Part shown: positions 34,094 to 43,284 of the stretch, in pieces | How positions within the stretch are numbered: position 1 is the first letter of the stretch | Layout: each line of letters begins with the position of its first letter | Origin: Holophagae bacterium | Lineage (GTDB): Bacteria; Acidobacteriota; Holophagae; Acanthopleuribacterales; Acanthopleuribacteraceae | Length of the DNA: 64,000 nucleotides | Assembly: GCA_029263455.1 (NCBI GenBank) | Contig: JAJCXM010000034.1 | Span: 62,001 to 126,000, forward strand | Reading direction: 5' to 3' | The notes under the pieces: model-generated | Databases searched by the model: none | What the model was told of the DNA's origin: nothing | The model's input: the letters and a program-made list of their open reading frames with translations, nothing else | Position numbers and translations under genes: made by a program

Positions 34094-36630
34094 ATGCGTT
34101 TTTGTGGGCCAATCGCATGGTGCAACGAGAGATTCGCCGAAATGGTTGGCGGTTCCTTACCTTTTCGTTGGCAGTTAGCCTGGGTGTAGCAGCGCTGGTC
34201 ACCACCGAGGGCTTTGCCATCAACGTGGACCAAGCCATGCGCGTTCAGTCCAAATCACTGGTTGGCGCAGACCTCATACTTAGTGGTAATCAGGAGATGA
34301 GGCCTGAAACGTTTCCTTTGCTCAATGATTTGCCTTTTGAAAATTCGTCGCTGGTGAGCTTTGCCTCAATGGTTCAATTCACAGGCAAGGAAGGCACCAG
34401 ATTGGCGCGTATACGCGCAATAGACGGCGGCTTCCCCTACTATGGAGAACTTGAAACAGACCCGCCCGAAGCTTCACAAGAATTTGTTCATCAAATGGGT
34501 GCACTGGTAGATAGCGGCCTAATGAACCAGTTCTCGATCGAAATTGGCGACGAGATCTTGATTGGCGAATCTAAATTCACGGTCTCTGGCCGCTTATTGA
34601 AGATACCCGGTGAAGCGGCACTAATCTCATCTGTGGGACCGCGGGTTTTCATCCCTTTTAGTGCCATTGACCGCACAGAGCTGGTGAAGAAAGGGAGTCG
34701 TGTCACCTACCGAAAGGCTTTTCGCACACCGGTAGACTTTGATGCGGACGCATGGGCTGAGAAACACAAGCAATCTTTAAGGGCAGCTAACGTATCTTGG
34801 GACACGGTCGTAAAACGACGCGAAAACATAGGCGACTCGCTCGATAACTTGTTCACATTCCTCAATCTAATAGGCATCGCAGCGCTACTTATTGGTGGCA
34901 TGGGTGTGGCAAGCTCCATGATGTTATTTGCGCGTTCCAAACTGAAGACGATTGCCCTGTTACGTTGCTTAGGTGCAACGTCACGACATGTCATGCTGAT
35001 GTTGGTCGCCTACGCGCTGGTTATTGCGCTGATGGGCACGTTATTGGGACTGGCTCTAGGGGTCGTCACCCAGTTAGCGTTCCCGGCGATGATACGAGAA
35101 TTTCTGCCAATGGAAATCGAGGCCAAGGTCATTTGGAGCGCCGTTGCTAGAGCCGGCGCGGTCAGCTTAGCTATGGCGTTCTGTTTTGCGCTTGTCCCTT
35201 TTTCAAAACTTTGGTCAGTCACGCCATTGATCCTACTTCGTCAAGGCAGCCATGCGGCAGCCAAGAGAGGATCAAGAATGGAGCGCATTGCAATCGCGGT
35301 TACGCTCTGCGTCGTTGTTGTTGCGACTATGTTGCAGTCACCCTCATGGACTTTGGGTTTAACGATCTTATCTGCCTTTGCCGGCATTCTTTTAGTCGTC
35401 ATGGCGGTCGCGTACCTGCTGATGCGCGTACTAAGGCGGTTGCCGTTAGGTCGACTGCCGTTCGCGTTTCGCCAAGGTTTAAGCAATATTTATCGACCGC
35501 ATAATCAGTCGCTAATGGTAATTGTTGCAGTTGGACTCGTTACCTTCGCCATCGTTAATCATATGTTGGTTCACAATAGTCTCGTTGGCCAGTTCGAGCA
35601 GTCGCAGCGGGCTGACCGACCGAACCTAATCCTTTTCGATATTCAATCGGACCAGAGAACGGCAGTTGATGAACTCGCCCAGGCACATCAACTCTTGATT
35701 GGTGAATGCATTCCAATGGTCACAATGCGTCTAACCCATAGAAATCAAACTCCTCTAATCGAGCTGATTGGCGATGAGTCGAGCCAAATCCCTGAATGGG
35801 CCGTGCGCTGGGAATACCGTTCCTCATACCGTGCGACTTTAAGAGAGACCGAAAAAGTGACGGCAGGTTCTTGGGTGGCTCACTTTGAAGCCGGTATCGA
35901 AGGCACGGTTCCTGTTTCTATCGAAACAAGCATCGCCGAAACTTTACACGTGGAAGTCGGTGACCAGTTAACGTTTGACATTCAGGGCATTCCCGTTGAG
36001 ACACAAATCGCTAGTTTACGAGAAGTCGACTGGCAAAGCATGCAACCCAACTTTTATATATTGTTCCCAGCAGGCGTGCTTGAGGATGCTCCTCAAATTT
36101 TTGTACAGGCCATGACGGCAAAGAGCCTAGATGTCTCCTCTAAATTTCAACAAGAGCTTGTGCAGCAGCTTCCCAATGTTTCCGCAGTCGACCTGCGCTT
36201 GCTGTTGAGTTCCATCGATGATGTGGTGGGAAAAGCCCGTTTTGCAGTCCGTTTTATGGCTGCCTTTTTTATGGGTGCCGCATTCATTGTCCTAGCCACA
36301 TCGCTTTTCAATACAAGATTTGAACGGGTGGAAGAAGCATCGATACTCAGGGCACTAGGCGCCAAACGTAGCCAAGTAACAGCGGTATTAGCCTTTGAGT
36401 TTATGGCTTTGGGGAGTATCAGCACGCTTTTGGGTGTACTTATTGCCGTGCCAACAAGTTATTTGATTTCAACTCGCTTACTCAATTTGTCGTACCAGTG
36501 GTCTACGGGCTTAATAGCGGCCATTGCCTTGACGGTGGTCGGTGTCACCATGTTCATTGGTTCGTTATCAGCTTGGGGCGTGTGGCGGCGAAATGTGATG
36601 CAAGTCCTAAGATCGGAAGCAAATGCTTAA
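34090..36630 (+). CDS. FtsX-family ABC permease, YbbP-like
   Basis: An 846-residue membrane protein with a helix at residues 20-40, two large periplasmic domains, and two FtsX blocks (about residues 255-400 and 715-840); LLRCLGATSRHVMLMLVAYA and ILRALGAKRSQVTAVLAFEF are the paired transmission motifs. This size with two FtsX repeats matches the YbbP type. With the ATPase it would move or extract lipid-linked or hydrophobic compounds at the inner membrane. The stop overlaps the converging TPR gene by 4 nt. Confidence 0.9.
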   Translation: MNAFLWANRMVQREIRRNGWRFLTFSLAVSLGVAALVTTEGFAINVDQAMRVQSKSLVGADLILSGNQEMRPETFPLLNDLPFENSSLVSFASMVQFTGKEGTRLARIRAIDGGFPYYGELETDPPEASQEFVHQMGALVDSGLMNQFSIEIGDEILIGESKFTVSGRLLKIPGEAALISSVGPRVFIPFSAIDRTELVKKGSRVTYRKAFRTPVDFDADAWAEKHKQSLRAANVSWDTVVKRRENIGDSLDNLFTFLNLIGIAALLIGGMGVASSMMLFARSKLKTIALLRCLGATSRHVMLMLVAYALVIALMGTLLGLALGVVTQLAFPAMIREFLPMEIEAKVIWSAVARAGAVSLAMAFCFALVPFSKLWSVTPLILLRQGSHAAAKRGSRMERIAIAVTLCVVVVATMLQSPSWTLGLTILSAFAGILLVVMAVAYLLMRVLRRLPLGRLPFAFRQGLSNIYRPHNQSLMVIVAVGLVTFAIVNHMLVHNSLVGQFEQSQRADRPNLILFDIQSDQRTAVDELAQAHQLLIGECIPMVTMRLTHRNQTPLIELIGDESSQIPEWAVRWEYRSSYRATLRETEKVTAGSWVAHFEAGIEGTVPVSIETSIAETLHVEVGDQLTFDIQGIPVETQIASLREVDWQSMQPNFYILFPAGVLEDAPQIFVQAMTAKSLDVSSKFQQELVQQLPNVSAVDLRLLLSSIDDVVGKARFAVRFMAAFFMGAAFIVLATSLFNTRFERVEEASILRALGAKRSQVTAVLAFEFMALGSISTLLGVLIAVPTSYLISTRLLNLSYQWSTGLIAAIALTVVGVTMFIGSLSAWGVWRRNVMQVLRSEANA

Positions 36631-37451
36631 CGGCCGTTCGCACCTGAAGTGGCTAAACTGCCAGTCACCGGCGCCACCCGCTTAATAAGATCATTCTTAA
36701 TCCAGGCAAATTGTGGGTTTGAATCGAGGCCGCGGCGAAAGGCATCGTAGGCCATCTTGTCTTTACCATCATCTAAGTATGAGATTCCCAGCCATGAGCA
36801 GGCATCCTCAAAACCCCAGTGCGGGGCCAAAGGATCGGTTCCCACTTGCCTTGAAAGTAAATTTGCCGCAGCGGCAAAACCCATGTGTGCCTTGAGTCGG
36901 TCGCCACCAAAACGCTTGGGGGCGTGGTAATCGTAAATGGCTTGAATCAACATCAGACGAGGATGGTTAGGGTCTAGCTGTTTGGCTGCATCTCTGACAT
37001 CTTCCATCTTCGAGAACAGAGATACGCCAGAAAGAGGTTTCAATCCTATTTTACGGCTATAAAACGAATACAAGAGCACAAGCGACTCGATATGGTCAGG
37101 ATTGGCTTTAATAATGGATTCAAGGTGTTTAATGGCGCGGTCAATCCGGCGAAGATGTGCTTTTTCGTCTCGTTGATCGGTGATGTTCATGACGTTAATG
37201 GCACGATACTCAGCCAGTGCCGAATAATAGTGGGCTTGTGTGACGAAACCTTCGTGGTTCAAGAGCGGTTCAAGCTGCGAAAGCGCTTGATCAATCAGAG
37301 CCATATTCTGGTGGCAATAGCCCTGTTCGAGTTGAAAGGTAGCTTTGAGGAGAAGATCGTGAACAATAGGCTTGTCAACGCGATCAGCAGCAAACATAAA
37401 AAAACTATGTAATAAGATTCCTATTGCTGAAAGCCGTTTGCTCCACTCCAT
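36627..37451 (-). CDS. TPR-like exported protein
   Basis: A 274-residue protein with a hydrophobic N-terminus (residues 8-22, AIGILLHSFFMFAADR) consistent with a signal peptide, followed by helical repeats of TPR type (HYYSALAEYRAINVM; HLESIIKANPDHIESLVLLYS; DLDPNHPRLMLIQAIYDY; AYDAFRRGLDSNPQFAW). I start at ATG 37451, which has GGAG 8 nt before it; the frame opens to 37493. Possible scaffold; function unknown. Confidence 0.72.
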   Translation of the reverse strand: MEWSKRLSAIGILLHSFFMFAADRVDKPIVHDLLLKATFQLEQGYCHQNMALIDQALSQLEPLLNHEGFVTQAHYYSALAEYRAINVMNITDQRDEKAHLRRIDRAIKHLESIIKANPDHIESLVLLYSFYSRKIGLKPLSGVSLFSKMEDVRDAAKQLDPNHPRLMLIQAIYDYHAPKRFGGDRLKAHMGFAAAANLLSRQVGTDPLAPHWGFEDACSWLGISYLDDGKDKMAYDAFRRGLDSNPQFAWIKNDLIKRVAPVTGSLATSGANGR

Positions 37452-37589
37452 CCACGAATCTCCAATACCTTCTTTATTAGTGTAAACACACACAAAACCG
37501 GTGTTATTCTACTGGAGTCAGCGGACTCTAGTCACGTAAAAGTTTGCCGAACTAAATTAATTCATATTTATGGACGAAAGGATTCAGTT

Positions 37590-37991
37590 ATGTTTGCCCA
37601 TATCAAATGGCGAGAAGACATGGTTTTCGACGCCACCGATGATGTTCAGTCGCTGGTTATGGATTCGGAACGCGTCAAGGGACATTCTCCTATGCGTCTG
37701 GTGCTAATGGCTTTAGGGGGATGCGCGTCGATAGACGTCGTTGAGATCATCAAAAAGCGGCGTCGAGAAATTGTTACCTTAGAAATTGATGTGAAGGGCG
37801 AACGGCGCGACCTGCCCCACCCTCGCATTTTTGAAAAGATCCATGTTCATTTCAAACTCACGTCGCCTGATGCCAATGATCGTGAACTCGAACGTGCCAT
37901 TTCACTCTCGGTCCAAAGCTATTGTTCTGTTGCCGGCATGATGCAGGCAACGGTCGAAATTACGACGTCCTTCGAAATCGTTCGTCCTTAG
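37590..37991 (+). CDS. OsmC/Ohr-family protein
   Basis: A 133-residue protein of the OsmC fold, thiol peroxidases active against organic hydroperoxides, acting as a dimer in the cytoplasm. Both conserved cysteines are visible: LMALGGCASIDVVEIIKKRR near residue 46 and SVQSYCSVAGMM near residue 112. It belongs to the YhfA-like OsmC branch. Single gene with ATG at 37590. Confidence 0.9.
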   Translation: MFAHIKWREDMVFDATDDVQSLVMDSERVKGHSPMRLVLMALGGCASIDVVEIIKKRRREIVTLEIDVKGERRDLPHPRIFEKIHVHFKLTSPDANDRELERAISLSVQSYCSVAGMMQATVEITTSFEIVRP

Positions 37992-38158
37992 GCTTGATTT
38001 TAGGCAAATCAATGCTTCGTTTTCACAACGCTGCCTTTGCGAAGGCGAGCAAATGTCAAGCCAGTGATCAAAGACTCAATACTTTGCGGGGCCAGTGGTT
38101 TAATACCGCCAGCCCGCAAATTGTTTCATGTCAGCCTTGACGTCCCTCGCTGTTAGTC

Positions 38159-41100
38159 TTAATGAACAAATGCGTTTAGGCCCGCCAAGTTTTGGCGGAT
38201 GGCCGTTCCTTGGTCTCCCCACAATGCAAATCCACTCCACTGCGAGGCTGTGGCGGTTGCTCTCACCCAATCACCATCCTCAATGACAACACCGGGAAAC
38301 AGGTTTTGAAGCAAGAGCGTTGACTTTGTCTTTGCGGGGATATCAGCTTGGTTGTTTGATGCCTTTACAACGCCATTTTGGCCAATTAGCTCGAAAAGCA
38401 GGTCTGCGGTCTCGTCGCCAACATTCAACGCCACTAAACCCGTCCAGCTATTTTGACTACCTTCCACATGGGCGTAAGTCAATGACTGCCCAGCCTGATG
38501 GCTGCCTTTGAGACCAGAAAAGAAATCGTGACTGCCACTGAAAGCCGCACCAAAGAGTTCGTATCCGATTAGATTACTGCTTCCAGTTACCTCCAACCAC
38601 GCTGCGCCAGCTGGGACGGGTGCTGCACCAGAATTCTCGTCGAGCAGCAGCGTCACTTTTTCAAATGGCGCTAAGCTCATGGCGCGTGTACTTATGACTT
38701 CACCGCTATCTGAATAATAGGATTCAGTCACTTCATTCGCTGAAGTGCCGACATTAATGTAAACCATGCCGGTCCAGAATATTTGCGTATCTTTGGCGAT
38801 ATGACTGAATCGAATCGTTGATCCCTGTTCATTGGTCAACCCAAGAGACGCGACTTGATTCTCCCCTGGTAGGACCGTGAAATATTCCATTGCTGAGATA
38901 GGCGCTGGAGCGCTACGTATCACACCCCATTCAGTTACCGATATAGAATCCCCAAGTAACGAGGCAGCAGTTACCTGCAATTTTTGGTAAGCGCCATGGC
39001 CGTCGCCTATGTCGATAGGATCCGATCCGTCAACTGAGGGTACAAGTTCCGTCATCGACGGCTCAGGGCTGCCGTTGACCATCGCAAGATAGGTTTCAAA
39101 TACAGCGGTATTCTTTGCTACATGGGGCAGAAAAACCTCGTCCACACCCGAATCAGACGCGCTATAGGCCGATCGCGTTCCTGGCCCTTGAAATTCCGCC
39201 ATAACGTCGATTTCTAGTGTCGACCCCAGTTGAAGCCATGCGACTTGTTCGTGCTGCGAAATCACGCTTGAAACTGGCATCCATAGCGAGTTTAGGGGCG
39301 CAAGATTACTATTCCAACTACCCAGCGTCCGCCCAAAAGCATCAAATGCGAAGACTTCAATATCAGCCGCAACCTGCCCACCGTTAATGGCACCAATCAT
39401 GGTTTCATGGTTCTGGCCCGAAACGGCGTGGGGAATCGTGTATACAAATGGTAAAAGGCTGCCTTTGATACTGCTGCAATCTGAGCATGCTTCCATATCG
39501 GCTGAAGGAGGCAATTCCCAAGAAACACCTGATATCTGAATGCTATCCACCCAGAACCCTTGTTGCGACGATGATTCATCACAAGCCAGGCGCCACCTCA
39601 ACCTAATTTCCTGGTTCATGAACTCGGCCAAACTCACTTCAGCTTTGCGCCATGACGTTTGCAAGCCAGACCAAGCGTCTCGAAGGTAGAGGCTAGTGTT
39701 GTTGTGAAGTTGACCGTCATAAGTAGCGCCGCTGACCGCATGCCCAAGATCACGCCATTGTCCATCAACTTCAACTTCCAAAACGGCACCGTCCCAATAC
39801 TGCTGGCTATTACCTTCGAGATGATAGTAGACATAGAATTCGGCCGTCGAGTTGCTTTCGACCACAGTCAATGGTGGTGTTTCCAGTGACCGGTCGGCAA
39901 ACGCGTTTTCATTGGCTGAGAACCACGACATGGTGCCCATATGAAACTGAGTGATGACACGTTGCCAATCGTCATTAGCAATCATTGACGAGTGGGTCAT
40001 CAAACCATCTTGCTCGGCATTCTCGCTGAAGTTGCCTATCATCAGATTTGGGTTTGCACCTAAAAGAGTTGTCGTTTTGTGACTAAAGGTCACATTGTCG
40101 GCATGCAGCGTCGCAGTCAACTCGATTTCCTTCAGCGGCAGATCCAGTTCCGAAAGAAAGGCTTCAAAACTTAAGGTTTGTGACGTGAATCCGGCAAGCG
40201 TGCCAATCTGCATGCCGCCTGATATCTCTAAACGCGGATCGCTGCTTGTGATTTCAAGCCAGGCTTCGGTTAAATCAACTTGCGTATCGTTGCGGACAAC
40301 GACGTCAATCTGATGAGTTTCGTTCAGATCGATGAAGCGATCTCCATCACCCTGAACCTGAACGTGGCTGAGGTCAAAAACGACGCCATCACGCGTCATA
40401 CGATAGGTTCCACGACCATGTGTCGCTATCCACATTTCGTTTCGATCATTGGCCCATTTCATTTGCACAATCCGCGTTCTTGCCGGTCCGTATTCGTATG
40501 GTGCCCAGCTCATGCCGCCGCCACCGTTGTTCACACTGACCCACAATCCCAGCTCGGTCCCAATGAATACTTGATTAGGATTAAGTGGATCAACGCTCAA
40601 GCAATAGACCGGCAAGTTAGGTAAGTCGCCATGTATCGAGAACCATGTTGAACCGCCGTCTTCCGTTTTCATAATACGATCGGCTCTGTAGCCAGAGAAG
40701 GTCGCGTAAAATGTTTGTCCGCTGGTGTCGTGGCGATCGATCTCAAGCCATGTCACGATACCGGACATGTCGCCCAAGGACGTCAGTTCGGTGAAGAACC
40801 CGCTACCACCGAGGTCCGTGTTGACGTAAATTTTACCGGCATTCGTTCCAGCCAGGGCAAAGCTGCCATCGTGTTGGCTAATCGTTGTGGCAGATACGGA
40901 TGTACCAAAATCGGCAGAAACCGATTGCCAACTCGCGCCAGATGTTAGTCGCACATTAGGCGCAAAATACACTTTGTTAGTACCTACAATCATTCGGTTT
41001 CCATTGTTGGGGTCTAAACTAAAGGGCTGAATAAAAGCGGCACCGGTTGTATCTGGCAGATTAATGCCAAACAGGGTGTTGCCGCCATCGGTTGATCCGA

Positions 41101-43045
41101 ACATGCTGCCGGAAGGGTTTGAACCGTACAAAAAATTTGGGTTTTGCTGGTCCCAGGCACAAAAGCCGCCATCACCACCTGCCCACTCAAGCCAAACCGA
41201 GCGATCGCCAAAAAAGAGATGAGAGCCGTTGTCTTGTGTCCCGGTAATGACAGAATCACCGTTGGGGTGGATCGCGATACCATAATTCTGAGCTACCCGG
41301 AGATCGTTATTCAAACTGACAAAGTTATCTCCCCCATCCGTTGATTTGTAAATGCCACCGTCGGTTCCGATCCAAAACGTATTTGGGTCGGTAGGATGAA
41401 AAGCGATCGTATGCAGATCTGCATGCACGTGATGCGGAATTTGTCCGGACCCGGGATTCCAGAACGTGATTTTGTCGATGCTTGTGCCCCCATTGATACT
41501 TCTAAATGTATCAACAGCGCCCAAATAGACGCGTTCGGAATCGCTAGGATCGACACCAATCATCAAGTCATACCAACCTTGGCGTTCAATGAAGGCGGTG
41601 GTGGAACCCGTTTTCGCAAAACTATTGCCACCGTCTGTCGATTTCCATAAGCCACGAGTGCTTGGGTCTGTGTTGTCATTTGCCACGGCAACATAAACCA
41701 CGCCGTCGGACCCAATTCCAATTTCCATTCTCGAAATATCTGAAGCAGGTAATCCATTACTGGCACCAAGTGCGACCCACGTTTGGCCCGCATCAACGGA
41801 CCTAGCCAGGAATCGTTGGGCTAGATTGGAAGCGCCGATTGTTACGGAAACGCCCTGGCTCAAAGCTGCTTTGATCGTATTTCCGTTGGCCAAACTAATC
41901 ATCACGGACGGGATTTGCACGCTGGCATCGGTTCCGCCCATGGTTGTTGGTGCGCCTTCTTCGTTGTTCACGACGATCGCAGCAATAGCACCGGCGTCTT
42001 GAGCGTTCTTGACCTTAACGGTGAAATTGCAGCTGCCTCTGTCGATCAAGGCAATGTTTCCAGCTAGAGCGGAGGCATTGGTGAATGCGCCACAGCCCAA
42101 AACTGGATCTGTCAAAATTAAGTTCCCACTAACTGAGCCCACCTGGCCGATAGAGGGTCCAAAACTTGCCGGCGCCGATTCCAGCACAGTTCCAGCCAAA
42201 GATGCAGGTGAATTTACAGTGACCGTCGTCGCGGAGCCAGCAGCAGCTGAGCCATAGTGATACGCATATAGACGCTGTCCGTTGCTAGGGTCGACTTTCA
42301 AATCAACGAACCCTCGGCTGTCTACCAGAAAACCATCAACGCGGTTCCAATTAAGACCCAGATCGATTGATCTAAAGAGTCCTGTTCGAGTGGCTGCCAT
42401 TAGTGTGTCGCTGCCTGGAATGCGCGCAAGCCGGTTGATGTAATAAAATTCGCCATTTGCGGTCGCGGTTAGGTGCTCCCATGTTTCGCCAAAATCTTCA
42501 GAAACGAAGATGCCTAACCCTCGAGCTGCATCCGTATTAAAAAATCCTTCCCCGGTACCGATAAAAACTCGATTGTGTTGATCTGGGTCAACGACCATCG
42601 AGGAAATAGCTATGCTGCTCAAGAAATCGCTCTTTGGCTGCCAGTGATTACCGCCATCGGTTGATTTCCAAACACCTCCACTGACACACCCAACCAACAT
42701 CTGGTTGGGTTCATTTTGGTGAATGATAATTGATCTCAGCCGTCCCCCAAAATTGCCCGGTCCGAAGCTTTCAAAACCATAAGCAGGAATATGCCCATCA
42801 CGTTTGTTACGTGCCAACTCTTGTTTGATTTGAAAATTCAAGAGCGCAGGATTTGTTGATCCAGGTGATGTTAACCGGTCTTGCCAGAATTGAGCTGCTT
42901 CACCCGGTCGGTCGGGACGTGGTCCCTTTTCTCGCTCCGCATTGATGGTCGATTTCTTGTCAACTATTGTGCTTGTTGACGTCGTCTTAACCGCAACCAT
43001 TACGGCAACGACAATTAGTGATAAAGCAAAGATTCTTATTCGCAT
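38159..43045 (-). CDS. Giant secreted BNR/sortilin-like protein with inserted PA domain
   Basis: A 1628-residue exported protein. Signal or anchor at residues 1-20. Residues about 85-880 are Asp-box/BNR repeats (WKSTDGGNHW, RSVDAGQTW, GIYKSTDGGDNFVS, DGGSTWFS), the fold of sortilin/VPS10 and sialidase propellers. A protease-associated (PA) domain is inserted at about 282-395 (LDRGSCNFTVKVKNAQDAGA). After 885 come NEW3-like and jelly-roll-like beta domains and a 400-residue tail with no named domain. No catalytic triad is apparent. Likely a surface glycan- or protein-binding protein. No partner gene is coupled. Confidence 0.82.
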   Translation of the reverse strand: MRIRIFALSLIVVAVMVAVKTTSTSTIVDKKSTINAEREKGPRPDRPGEAAQFWQDRLTSPGSTNPALLNFQIKQELARNKRDGHIPAYGFESFGPGNFGGRLRSIIIHQNEPNQMLVGCVSGGVWKSTDGGNHWQPKSDFLSSIAISSMVVDPDQHNRVFIGTGEGFFNTDAARGLGIFVSEDFGETWEHLTATANGEFYYINRLARIPGSDTLMAATRTGLFRSIDLGLNWNRVDGFLVDSRGFVDLKVDPSNGQRLYAYHYGSAAAGSATTVTVNSPASLAGTVLESAPASFGPSIGQVGSVSGNLILTDPVLGCGAFTNASALAGNIALIDRGSCNFTVKVKNAQDAGAIAAIVVNNEEGAPTTMGGTDASVQIPSVMISLANGNTIKAALSQGVSVTIGASNLAQRFLARSVDAGQTWVALGASNGLPASDISRMEIGIGSDGVVYVAVANDNTDPSTRGLWKSTDGGNSFAKTGSTTAFIERQGWYDLMIGVDPSDSERVYLGAVDTFRSINGGTSIDKITFWNPGSGQIPHHVHADLHTIAFHPTDPNTFWIGTDGGIYKSTDGGDNFVSLNNDLRVAQNYGIAIHPNGDSVITGTQDNGSHLFFGDRSVWLEWAGGDGGFCAWDQQNPNFLYGSNPSGSMFGSTDGGNTLFGINLPDTTGAAFIQPFSLDPNNGNRMIVGTNKVYFAPNVRLTSGASWQSVSADFGTSVSATTISQHDGSFALAGTNAGKIYVNTDLGGSGFFTELTSLGDMSGIVTWLEIDRHDTSGQTFYATFSGYRADRIMKTEDGGSTWFSIHGDLPNLPVYCLSVDPLNPNQVFIGTELGLWVSVNNGGGGMSWAPYEYGPARTRIVQMKWANDRNEMWIATHGRGTYRMTRDGVVFDLSHVQVQGDGDRFIDLNETHQIDVVVRNDTQVDLTEAWLEITSSDPRLEISGGMQIGTLAGFTSQTLSFEAFLSELDLPLKEIELTATLHADNVTFSHKTTTLLGANPNLMIGNFSENAEQDGLMTHSSMIANDDWQRVITQFHMGTMSWFSANENAFADRSLETPPLTVVESNSTAEFYVYYHLEGNSQQYWDGAVLEVEVDGQWRDLGHAVSGATYDGQLHNNTSLYLRDAWSGLQTSWRKAEVSLAEFMNQEIRLRWRLACDESSSQQGFWVDSIQISGVSWELPPSADMEACSDCSSIKGSLLPFVYTIPHAVSGQNHETMIGAINGGQVAADIEVFAFDAFGRTLGSWNSNLAPLNSLWMPVSSVISQHEQVAWLQLGSTLEIDVMAEFQGPGTRSAYSASDSGVDEVFLPHVAKNTAVFETYLAMVNGSPEPSMTELVPSVDGSDPIDIGDGHGAYQKLQVTAASLLGDSISVTEWGVIRSAPAPISAMEYFTVLPGENQVASLGLTNEQGSTIRFSHIAKDTQIFWTGMVYINVGTSANEVTESYYSDSGEVISTRAMSLAPFEKVTLLLDENSGAAPVPAGAAWLEVTGSSNLIGYELFGAAFSGSHDFFSGLKGSHQAGQSLTYAHVEGSQNSWTGLVALNVGDETADLLFELIGQNGVVKASNNQADIPAKTKSTLLLQNLFPGVVIEDGDWVRATATASQWSGFALWGDQGTAIRQNLAGLNAFVH

Positions 43046-43284
43046 GTGTTCCTTTCACTCCGGCTCCACCCAGTTAATCGTTTGATGAAGCCATTGCTGT
43101 TTAGCTTTTGAAGTTTTGCGCCGGAATATCCCACTGGAAGTTGCTCTTCGCTCAAGCACGTTAATCCGAATCGACACCATACCTGCGTGGATTGTTGTAT
43201 TTGCTGCATTCTAAATGAAAGCAGGTCATTGTCAAAAGGCAACGCAAACTTGTCGCCCATCAGCCATCATTATTATGAATGAAT

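Noticed and set aside
43036-43260. 74-residue minus-strand frame upstream of the giant BNR gene
   Set aside because: No start signal, Gln/Ser-rich in the way of out-of-frame reading, and it overlaps the start of a well-supported gene.
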